NCBI RefSeq assembly: GCF_000510725.1
Contig: NZ_AZNZ01000001.1
Coordinates: 664,297-728,296, forward strand
Direction of reading: 5' to 3'
Source: Pseudoxanthomonas sp. J31
GTDB lineage: Bacteria > Pseudomonadota > Gammaproteobacteria > Xanthomonadales > Xanthomonadaceae
DNA: 64,000 nt
Shown: one piece after another, positions 55,103-63,304 of the stretch
How positions within the stretch are numbered: the stretch's first letter is position 1
Layout of the letters: each line of letters begins with the position of its first letter
Translations under genes and position numbers: made by a program
Notes under the pieces: generated by a model
What the model was told of the DNA's origin: nothing
Database searches by the model: none
Seen by the model: the letters and a program-made list of their open reading frames with translations, nothing else

Positions 55103-56029
55103 ATGCCCGACCGCCGCAGTTTCCTGCAGTCCGCCGGCCTGGCCGCCGCGTCCATGCTGGCCATGCCGGCACTGGCCCGCGCCGCCGTCCCCGCGAGCGC
55201 GGCCGCCGGCGACAGGACGCGGGCACGCATTGCCGCCGCACCGGACTTCGCCGCGCTGGAGGCGGCCAGCCAGGGCCGGCTGGGCGTGGCGGTGCTCGAG
55301 GCCGGCAATGGCCGCTACCTGGCCGGGCACCGCGCGGACGAGCGTTTCCCGATGTGCAGCACGTTCAAGGCGTTGCTGGCCGCGGCGGTGCTGGCACGGG
55401 CCGATCGCGGCGCGCTGGACCTGGACGAACGCCTGCCGGTGCGCGCGGCCGACCTGGTCCCGCATGCCCCGGTCACCCGCCGCCACGTGGGCAAGGACCT
55501 GGGCGTGCGCGACCTGTGCCGGGCCATCGTGACCATCAGCGACAACACCGCGGCCAACCTGCTGTTCGCGCGGATCGGCGGGCCTGCGGCGCTGACCGCG
55601 TTCCTGCGCGGCCTGGGCGACACGGTCACCCGCAGCGACCGCCTGGAGCCGGAAATGAATGGCTTCGTCCCCGGCGACCCGCGCGATACCACCAGCCCGC
55701 GCGCGATGGCCACCAGCCTGCGCCGCTGCGTGGCCGGCGCGGTGCTGGCCCCGGCCTCGCGCCTGCAGCTGGCCGACTGGCTGATCGACAACACCACCGG
55801 CGACGACTGCCTGCGGGCCGGGATCGGCCCGGAGTGGCGGGTTGGCGACAGGACCGGCAGCAACGGCACCGACATCCGCAACGACGTGGCCGTGCTGTGG
55901 CCGCTGGCCGGCGGCAGCCCCTGGGTGGTGGCCGCCTATCTGGAGGGCTCCCGGGTCGACAGCGCCGCCCGCGACGCGGTGCTGGCGCGGGCGGGGCAGC
56001 TGGCGGTGGCGTCGATCGCGGCGGCCTGA
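55103..56029 (+). CDS. Class A beta-lactamase, L2-like, Tat-exported, with RTG motif
   Basis: 308 residues. The signal MPDRRSFLQSAGLAAASMLA contains a twin-arginine motif (RRSFLQ), as in Stenotrophomonas L2. Active-site motifs: STFK with the acylated Ser at 86 (after Cys85), SDN at 146-148, EPEMN with the deacylating Glu at 182, and RTG at 250-252 where most class A enzymes have KTG. The RTG form is known from CARB/PSE enzymes. The protein otherwise looks complete, so it should hydrolyse penicillins; its cephalosporin range is unknown. GAGGAGG precedes the start. AmpR, encoded divergently, is the probable inducer-responsive regulator. Confidence 0.9.
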   Translation: MPDRRSFLQSAGLAAASMLAMPALARAAVPASAAAGDRTRARIAAAPDFAALEAASQGRLGVAVLEAGNGRYLAGHRADERFPMCSTFKALLAAAVLARADRGALDLDERLPVRAADLVPHAPVTRRHVGKDLGVRDLCRAIVTISDNTAANLLFARIGGPAALTAFLRGLGDTVTRSDRLEPEMNGFVPGDPRDTTSPRAMATSLRRCVAGAVLAPASRLQLADWLIDNTTGDDCLRAGIGPEWRVGDRTGSNGTDIRNDVAVLWPLAGGSPWVVAAYLEGSRVDSAARDAVLARAGQLAVASIAAA

Positions 56030-56269
56030 GCGTACGGACGGGGCGGAGCAGCGGTGCCGCGGATCCGGCGCCGGACGGTCACGGGCGTGCGCCACGCTTG
56101 CCCGGGCTACGCCTGCTGACCGGGACGGCCAGGGGCGCGGGCCGGGGCCAGGCGGCCGGGGCGCGCGTGGCCGGCATCGGCCGCGGGTTTGCCGGCGTTG
56201 GGGTCCAGGGGAGCGCCGACCCGGGCTGCGCCCCGGCTGGGGGCGGACCGCTGCCCGGGGCAGGCGGCC

Positions 56270-56298
56270 CTTGAAAACGTGAATAGGCATCCCCATAG
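56270..56298 (+). promoter_or_regulatory. Sigma-32-type promoter ahead of fmdB
   Basis: CTTGAAA (56270-56276), a 14-base spacer, then CCCCATAG (56291-56298): an exact RpoH -35 and a -10 that fits CCCCATnT except for the last base. It ends 32 bp before the fmdB ATG. The rest of the 300-bp gap behind the beta-lactamase holds no gene. Confidence 0.75.
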
Positions 56299-56329
56299 CG
56301 GACCTGGTTTTTCCCATCGCGTGTGTGCC

Positions 56330-56614
56330 ATGCCCATCTACGCCTTCCAGTGCGCTGCCTGCGGTCATGCCTTCGACCGCCTGCAGAAGCTGTCCGATGC
56401 CGATCCGGAGGTCTGCCCCTCCTGCAACGCGCCGGGCCAGGTCCGCCGCCAGGTGACCGCGCCGTCGTTCCGCCTTGCCGGCGGCGGCTGGTACGAGACC
56501 GACTTCAAGAAGGACGGCGACAAGAAGCGCAACCTCGCCGACAAGGGCGACGGCGGCTCCGGCTCCTCGGGCTCGTCCGCCAGCAGCTCCTCCAACGCTA
56601 CCGCGACCAGCTGA
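56330..56614 (+). CDS. FmdB-family zinc-ribbon protein
   Basis: 94 residues. MPIYAFQCAACGHAFDRLQKL and EVCPSCNAPGQVRRQVTAPSFRL contain two Cys pairs (8/11 and 29/32) that would bind one zinc ion. FRLAGGGWYETDFKK is the family C-terminal core; the tail is Ser/Asp-rich and presumably flexible. The family (FmdB or CxxC_CXXC_SSSS, named after a formamidase-linked gene) is often called a regulatory protein without proof. In Xanthomonas relatives it usually lies just before DUF502 and aspS; here aspS is 4 kb downstream with other genes between. A strong heat-shock-like promoter precedes it. Confidence 0.88.
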   Translation: MPIYAFQCAACGHAFDRLQKLSDADPEVCPSCNAPGQVRRQVTAPSFRLAGGGWYETDFKKDGDKKRNLADKGDGGSGSSGSSASSSSNATATS

Positions 56615-56803
56615 GCGCGGCGTCCCGGGGCGCCGCGCCGCCGGCCCCCGGAGGATCGGTTCCCGGGCCTGGTACGCGCCAGGCCCGTCCTTGCATCCCG
56701 CAGTCCCCACCCGGTCCGGTCGGCCATGCGTCGATGGTCTGGCTCGCGCCACGGCGGCGCGGCGGTCATGATCGGCGCCAGGACCACGAAGGGGAGGGGA
56801 AGC

Positions 56804-57076
56804 ATGCAGATCACGCCGTCGCCGGTCACCGCCGCCGTGGCCGGGATCGTCTCGGCCCTGGTGATGGCCGTACTGTGGCCGCGCCTGGGCGACGACAGCC
56901 TTTACTGGGTACTGGCCTTCGTGCTGGTGATCGCCCTGCCGCTGCACGTGTTCGTGGTCGGCTTCGGCCGTGCCCGGCCCGCCAACAGCGCCGATCCCGC
57001 CCTGATCCGCCGGGTCGCCGTCTGGCTGGTCGCCGCGGTGGTGACCCTGGGGATCGGGCAGCTGTTTGGCACGTGA
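56804..57076 (+). CDS. Small three-helix membrane protein, unknown function
   Basis: 90 residues: MQITPSPVTAAVAGIVSALVMAVLW, a second helix SLYWVLAFVLVIALPLHVFVVGF and a third IRRVAVWLVAAVVTLGIGQLFG. The strong ribosome site GGGGAGGGGAAGC directly ahead of the ATG at 56804 fixes the start; in-frame ATGs at 56726 and 56768 lack one. I do not recognise the family. Lying 189 bp after fmdB and ahead of a block of heptamer repeats, it may be its own transcript. Confidence 0.65.
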   Translation: MQITPSPVTAAVAGIVSALVMAVLWPRLGDDSLYWVLAFVLVIALPLHVFVVGFGRARPANSADPALIRRVAVWLVAAVVTLGIGQLFGT

Positions 57077-57092
57077 GCGGTGATTCCGGACG

Positions 57093-57169
57093 GGTGATTG
57101 GTGACAAGTTTCCAATCACCAATCACCAATCACGAATCACGAATCACGAATCACGAATCGCCAATCCCG
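57093..57169. repeat. Heptamer tandem repeats with a 12-bp inverted repeat
   Basis: Eight 7-bp units run from 57114 to 57169: AATCACC twice, AATCACG four times, then AATCGCC and AATCCCG. Just before, GGTGATTGGTGA (57093-57104) is the exact reverse complement of TCACCAATCACC (57116-57127), so the first units fold into a 12-bp hairpin with an 11-nt loop. The array lies between the stop codons of two convergent genes. Similar AATCACG-type arrays are common in intergenic regions of Xanthomonadaceae. Confidence 0.9.
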
Positions 57170-57175
57170 CTCCAG

Positions 57176-58090
57176 TCAGCGCACCCCAAACCTCGCCCGG
57201 CACCCGCCATCCACCCAGACCGAATTGCCGGTCCAGCCCCAGGTGCGGCCTTCCTCGCAGCGGGTGCTGGACAGCTGCTGCACCAGCACCGGGCGTCCGC
57301 GGCGGCGATCCCAGTCGCAGGTGCGGCGGCGCTTGTTCTCGCTGCTGCAGGTCATGCTGTAATCGCTGGTGCCGGGCGGACCCGGGCGATGGCCCGGCGC
57401 CGGGCCGCGGGCGACGGAGAATTCGGCGCGGCAGCCGTCGTCCACCCACAGGCTGTTGCCGCGCTGGCCCCAGGTGCGGCCTTCCACGCAGGCGGTCTTC
57501 GACAGCTGCCGCACCAGCACCGCGCGGCCGTTGATGGCGCAGGTCCGGCGCTTGTTGTCCTGGCTCTCGCAGCGCACCAGTTCGCCGGTGCCGCCGCCGT
57601 TCCAGCCGCCGCGGCCTTCGGCGAAGCGTCCACGACAGCCATCGTCGACCCACATGGTGCCGCCGCCGCCGCCGAAATTGCGGCCTTCGATGCAGCGCGT
57701 GCCGGAGATGTTCTCCACCAGCACCGGGCGGCCGTTGAACGGGGTGCGGCATTCGCGCCGGCGACGCTCGTTGCTGGAGCAGACCACGGTGGCGCCGGCC
57801 CAGCTGGAGCCGTTCCAGCGGCGGTTGCCCTGGCCGCGCAGGGAGCCGGAGATGTCCGCGCGCACCTGGCCCATGCCCCAGCCGCGCTCGACCTGCTCCA
57901 GGTAGAAGGCCAGCTGGTCGTCCGGGATGGCGCGCCCGCGCGACTGCGCGGCGTACTCGCGCTCGATCAGCTCGACCCGCTGCGCCGGCGGCAGCGTACG
58001 CAGGTCCTCGACCGGACCGCGCGCTGCGGCGGGCAGGCTGGAGGCCAGGCCCAGGCATAGCGCCAGGGCGAAGGCGGGGACTCGGCTCAT
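57176..58090 (-). CDS. Secreted DUF3011 protein with three Cys-rich repeats
   Basis: 304 residues. Signal peptide to about 23 (FALALCLGLASSLPAAA), then a helical linker (DLRTLPPAQRVELIEREYAAQ, DDQLAFYLEQVERGWGMGQVRADISGSLRGQG). Three repeats of about 60-65 residues follow: each has an xCxS(x)nRRxC segment, GRxVLVxxLS and CxEGRTWGxxGNSxWVDxGCRAxF. With four Cys per repeat this looks like a disulfide-bonded surface module; DUF3011 proteins are common in Xanthomonadaceae and have no known activity. AAGGAG is 6 bases before the ATG. It is 77 bp downstream of an opgB-like gene. Confidence 0.85.
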   Translation of the reverse strand: MSRVPAFALALCLGLASSLPAAARGPVEDLRTLPPAQRVELIEREYAAQSRGRAIPDDQLAFYLEQVERGWGMGQVRADISGSLRGQGNRRWNGSSWAGATVVCSSNERRRRECRTPFNGRPVLVENISGTRCIEGRNFGGGGGTMWVDDGCRGRFAEGRGGWNGGGTGELVRCESQDNKRRTCAINGRAVLVRQLSKTACVEGRTWGQRGNSLWVDDGCRAEFSVARGPAPGHRPGPPGTSDYSMTCSSENKRRRTCDWDRRRGRPVLVQQLSSTRCEEGRTWGWTGNSVWVDGGCRARFGVR

Positions 58091-58167
58091 TGCAACTCCT
58101 TGCATGCAGCATCCGGGAAGTGGCGGGAATTTGCCGGGCAGGTGCTTAACGCCGCCCGACCTGCGCT

Positions 58168-60282
58168 TCAGCCGCGGCCGCGGCCGCTGCGGGCCGGCAC
58201 CACCGCCACGCGTTCCACCTCCATCTCCTCGGTGTAGTCCAGCCAGGCGCGGATCACCAGCTGGTCCACCCTCGAGTCCAGCCACAGCGGCAGGCGGATC
58301 TGCTGCCCGGGGCGGCCGGGGTCGACCTGCACCCACTCGCGCGCGCGGACCACGGTGCCGTCGTCGGACACCGCCTCCAGCCAGAACGAATGCGAGGGCA
58401 GGTTGCGCGCCTGCATCCGCAACTGGTACTGGCCGGGCTGCATCGGCCGCTCCTGGCGCGCCACGGTCAGCGCGCGGCGTGGCCGCGGGCGGGCGTCGGC
58501 GGCTTCCTGCAGCGGTGCGTCGACCTGGATGCCCTGTTGCAGCTCGGCTTCCGAATAGAGGGTCAGGGCGTTGTTGCGGTCCACCACCAGCGCGCACCAC
58601 TCGCCCTTGCCGGGCTCGTCGAGGAAGGCGGTGCAGCGGTCGACGTAGGCCAGGATGTTGTCCGGATCGCGCTGGGCGAACTGCCGCGGCGCATCCTCCA
58701 GCACGATCGAGGCGATGTTCCAGCCCTGGTCGTACTCCAGCATCACCGGCGGGCGGATGCGCTGTACCCCGGCCACCACGCGGTCGTCCTCCACCCGCAG
58801 GGTGCGGGTCTCGCTGCCGGTCCACAGCTGGCGGGCGAAGCCCAGGTACAGGGGGTAGCGCTCCGGGTCGCGGCGCGCGGCCACGCTGGCGCCCGGTAGC
58901 GCCGGATCGCCCAGCAGCGAGCGGCCGAAGCCCAGCGCGCCCAGCTCCGGGTCCAGCAGCTGCAGCAGGGTGGCGCCGGTGTCCAGGGTGGTGCCGGCGG
59001 TGGCGACCTGGCGCGGTTCATGGCCGCTGCCGAGGAACAGCAGCAGGTTCTCGCGCTTCATTCCGGCCAGCACGTCGGACAGGTCGTTGGGCATGGCCAG
59101 GTGGTCGGAGGCGATCACCACCAGGGTGTCGTCCGCCCAGGGACTGCTGCGGATGCGCTCGACCAGGCGCCCGATCAGGCGGTCGCTGCAGGCGATCGCG
59201 CGCAGCAGGCCGATGTCGCCGTGCGGGCTGTCGTAGCGCACGTCGCTGCAGGAGCGCGGCAGGTGCCCGGCCGGGTGGTGGGTGTCCATGGTCAGGGCGG
59301 TGAGCATGAACGGCGTGCCGGCCCGGGACAGGCGCTGGAAGTCTTCGTACACGCTGTCCAGCAGCACGTCGTCGTGCACGCCCCAGCTGGAGAAGTGCTT
59401 CTTCGCCACCCCGCGCTGGCGGAACCAGGCCTGGTCCTTGACCGTGGCGAAGCCGTGGCTGGCCAGGAACCGGTCCTTGGCGGCGAAGGCCGAGTCGGCG
59501 CCGCCGCTGAAGTGCAGGGCGTAGCCCTGCTGGGCGAGGTAGTCGCTGAGGCAGTGCGCGCCAGGCAGGAACTGCTCCATCCGGCCCATGCTGTTCTCGT
59601 CGCCGCGCGCGGCGGTCAGCGGCACCCCGCACAGCGAGGCCACCATCCCGGCGATGGTCCAGCCGGTGCCGGGCGGTGAGGCCACGTCGCGGAAGTCCAG
59701 GGCCTCGCCCGCCAGCCGGCGGAGGTTGGGCACCAGGCCGGGGAACACGGTCTCGTCGAAATAGGTGCGCTCGAGGCTCTCGGCGTAGATCCAGACGATG
59801 TTGCGGCGCTGTCGCAGCGGGCGGTCCGGGACCACGTACTCGGCCGCGACCTGGGCCGCGTCCACCGGCCGGCTGTGCTGGTACAGGCGCCAGGCGTCGC
59901 GGGCCAGCGGGCTGGCCAGGGCCGCGACCAGGAAGGTGGCGGCGAAAACCGGGAACACCACCGGCGGGCGCGGCGGGACCGGGCGCCGGCGGGCATACCG
60001 CGCCAGCCAGGCCGGCAGCAGCAGTGACAGCAGCACCAGCACCGCGGCAATGGCCAGCGGGCCGCTGAAATCGGCTACCCCGGCGCCCTCGATGCCGCTG
60101 GAGAGGTGGTACAGGGTCGCCGCGTCCACGCCGTCGCCGCTGAGCTGGTCCACCAGCCACCACAGGCTCAGCGCGACCAGCAGGGCGGCCAGCAGCGCGG
60201 CCTTGGTCCGCGCCAGCCGTGGCGAGGCCACCACCAGCGCGGCCAGTGCCGCCAGTGCCGCGACCAGCAGCACCCCCGTCAT
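58168..60282 (-). CDS. opgB: Phosphoglycerol transferase I (OpgB/MdoB-like)
   Basis: 704 residues. Four to five helices in the first 160 residues (MTGVLLVAALAALAALVVASP and SGPLAIAAVLVLLSLLLPAWLARY, others near 20-40 and 110-130), then an alkaline-phosphatase-like sulfatase domain. NIVWIYAESLERTYFDETVFPGLVPNLR, PPGTGWTIAGMVASLCGVPL (likely nucleophile Thr), LTMDTHHPAGHLPRSC, VVIASDHLAMPND and DTGATLLQLLDPELGALGFGRSLL run side by side with E. coli OpgB. It transfers phosphoglycerol from phosphatidylglycerol to osmoregulated periplasmic glucan, leaving diacylglycerol for DgkA. Its opgGH glucan genes are not in the window. Confidence 0.86.
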   Translation of the reverse strand: MTGVLLVAALAALAALVVASPRLARTKAALLAALLVALSLWWLVDQLSGDGVDAATLYHLSSGIEGAGVADFSGPLAIAAVLVLLSLLLPAWLARYARRRPVPPRPPVVFPVFAATFLVAALASPLARDAWRLYQHSRPVDAAQVAAEYVVPDRPLRQRRNIVWIYAESLERTYFDETVFPGLVPNLRRLAGEALDFRDVASPPGTGWTIAGMVASLCGVPLTAARGDENSMGRMEQFLPGAHCLSDYLAQQGYALHFSGGADSAFAAKDRFLASHGFATVKDQAWFRQRGVAKKHFSSWGVHDDVLLDSVYEDFQRLSRAGTPFMLTALTMDTHHPAGHLPRSCSDVRYDSPHGDIGLLRAIACSDRLIGRLVERIRSSPWADDTLVVIASDHLAMPNDLSDVLAGMKRENLLLFLGSGHEPRQVATAGTTLDTGATLLQLLDPELGALGFGRSLLGDPALPGASVAARRDPERYPLYLGFARQLWTGSETRTLRVEDDRVVAGVQRIRPPVMLEYDQGWNIASIVLEDAPRQFAQRDPDNILAYVDRCTAFLDEPGKGEWCALVVDRNNALTLYSEAELQQGIQVDAPLQEAADARPRPRRALTVARQERPMQPGQYQLRMQARNLPSHSFWLEAVSDDGTVVRAREWVQVDPGRPGQQIRLPLWLDSRVDQLVIRAWLDYTEEMEVERVAVVPARSGRGRG

Positions 60283-60388
60283 GCGCCAGCGCCCGTTTGC
60301 CCGGCCGGAGCCGTCTTCGGCGTGTCATGCAGGGGTGTCATGCTCATCGGGGCACCTTGTGTCGTGACTCGACGCCGAACCTGCCCGC

Positions 60389-60407
60389 ACATTCCTGAAC
60401 AGAATGT
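60389..60407. promoter_or_regulatory. Inverted repeat in the opgB/aspS divergent region
   Basis: ACATTCCTGAACAGAATGT: perfect 6-bp arms (ACATTC/GAATGT) around a 7-nt centre, 107 bp from the opgB start and 126 bp before aspS. The regulator is unknown. Confidence 0.42.
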
Positions 60408-60478
60408 TTCGGCGCCCGCACCACCCGGCCATGGGGCGGCCTTCCCGGCCGGCGTGCCGCGGGGTCGGGGCGAGAGGG

Positions 60479-60484
60479 TAAAAT
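60479..60484 (+). promoter_or_regulatory. Candidate -10 element for aspS (TAAAAT)
   Basis: GAGGGTAAAATCGCCGC lies 48 bp before the aspS ATG and is the best -10 match in the gap; no -35 was found. Confidence 0.42.
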
Positions 60485-60532
60485 CGCCGCTTTCCGCCTC
60501 TTCCGGGCGGTTGCCCCACTCGCGGAGCCTGC

Positions 60533-62290
<1,758 letters not shown>

Positions 62291-62295
62291 CCCGC

Positions 62296-62321
62296 GGCCG
62301 CGCGCCGTGTGGCGCGCGGCC
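62296..62321 (+). terminator. Hairpin after aspS
   Basis: GGCCGCGCGCC (62296-62306) and GGCGCGCGGCC (62311-62321) form an 11-bp perfect stem with a GTGT loop, 5 bp beyond the aspS stop. There is no T-run. Confidence 0.6.
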
Positions 62322-62389
62322 ATCCCCGTCCACCGGCGCGGCCGCGGGCCGCGCCGCCTACCGAAGTGCCCTCCCCGAGGAGTCTGGAG

Positions 62390-62674
62390 ATGACCGAGTT
62401 CGCTTTTTCGCTTGAGTGGGAACGCCTGGGCAACGAGGGTTCCGACCCTGCCCTGGTGACCGAGCGCGCCCGCGTGTTCGGCGGCTGGCTGGTGCGCAGC
62501 GGCACCTCGCCGGCGGCCATGGCCCTGGCCTTCGTCCCCGACCCTGAGGGCCGCTGGGACGGCGAGGACTTCGGCGAGGACGACTACGAGTACGACGAGG
62601 ACGAGGAAGAAGAGGACGAGGACGACCTCGACGACGAGGACCTCGACGAGGAAGAGGAAGACGAGGACGAGTGA
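62390..62674 (+). CDS. Small protein with a very acidic C-terminal tail
   Basis: 94 residues. The first 55 look folded (MTEFAFSLEWERLGNEGSDP, VTERARVFGGWLVRSGTSPAAMALAFVPDP). From residue 56 to the end about 31 of 39 residues are Asp or Glu, the rest being Tyr, Gly, Leu, Phe and Trp. I do not recognise the family; such tails often bind basic proteins or divalent metal ions, or mimic nucleic acid. GAGGAG lies 12 bases ahead of the ATG. Its stop overlaps the GTG start of a GNAT acetyltransferase by 4 bp, so both are translated together and may work as a pair. Confidence 0.7.
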   Translation: MTEFAFSLEWERLGNEGSDPALVTERARVFGGWLVRSGTSPAAMALAFVPDPEGRWDGEDFGEDDYEYDEDEEEEDEDDLDDEDLDEEEEDEDE

Positions 62675-63186
62675 GCCTGTCGATCCGGCGCGCGAAGGTG
62701 GCTGACGCGGCGACCCTGTCGTCGCTGTGCGCGCGCACCTTCACCGAGACCTTCGGCCATCTCTACCCGCCGGAGGACCTGGACGCCTTCCTGCGCGACG
62801 CCTACGCCGTGGAACGGCAGGCCACGATCCTGGCCCAGCCCGGCTATGCGGTATGGCTGCTGGAGGACGACGGGGTCGCGGTCGGCCATGCCGCCGCCGG
62901 GCCCTGCGGCCTGCCGCACCCGGAAGTTGCCCCCGGCGATGGCGAGCTGAAGCGGCTCTACGTGCTTGCCCCGTACCAGGACGCCGGCTGGGGCGGGCGC
63001 CTGTTCGCCGAGGCCGAGCGCTGGCTGCTGCGCGACGGCCCGCGCACCCTGTGGATCGGGGTGTGGTCGGAGAACCACGGCGCGCAGCGCTTCTATGCCC
63101 GCCGCGGCTTCGAACGCGTCGGCACCTACGAATTCCCGGTCGGCCGGGTGCGCGACCTCGAATTCATCCTGCGCCGCCCGGCGTGA
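62671..63186 (+). CDS. GNAT family N-acetyltransferase
   Basis: 171 residues, starting at GTG (62671) inside the stop of the acidic-tail gene (GTGA). The start SLSIRRAKVADAATLSSLCARTFTETFG is typical of GNAT; the acetyl-CoA loop is LYVLAPYQDAGWGGRLFAEAERWLL near 91-115, and GVWSENHGAQRFYARRGFERVGTYEF near 130-155 is the classical motif B. No target is suggested by sequence; adjacent acidic-tail protein or ribosomal/tRNA substrates are possible. Cytoplasmic. Confidence 0.88.
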   Translation: MSLSIRRAKVADAATLSSLCARTFTETFGHLYPPEDLDAFLRDAYAVERQATILAQPGYAVWLLEDDGVAVGHAAAGPCGLPHPEVAPGDGELKRLYVLAPYQDAGWGGRLFAEAERWLLRDGPRTLWIGVWSENHGAQRFYARRGFERVGTYEFPVGRVRDLEFILRRPA

Positions 63187-63264
63187 AGGCGGGTGTTTCC
63201 CCGCGCCATGGGGAAGGGTGAGGGCCGGCGCGCAGCGGACGCTGGCATGCCGACCCTCCCGGCA

Positions 63265-63286
63265 GCCCCCTCCCGCGGGAGGGGGC
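63265..63286. repeat. 22-bp perfect palindrome in the convergent GNAT/hydrolase gap
   Basis: Arms GCCCCCTCCCG (63265-63275) and CGGGAGGGGGC (63276-63286). GGGTGAGGGCCGGC nearby repeats part of it. CCCCTCCC-type palindromes are frequent between Xanthomonadaceae genes; here it may act as a two-way terminator. Confidence 0.55.
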
Positions 63287-63304
63287 AGGCGACTGCATCC
63301 GGCC

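Noticed and set aside
57927..59303. Arg/Pro/Ser-rich plus-strand frame opposite the DUF3011 and opgB genes
   Set aside because: Biased composition, no ribosome site, and antisense to two proteins with clear motifs.
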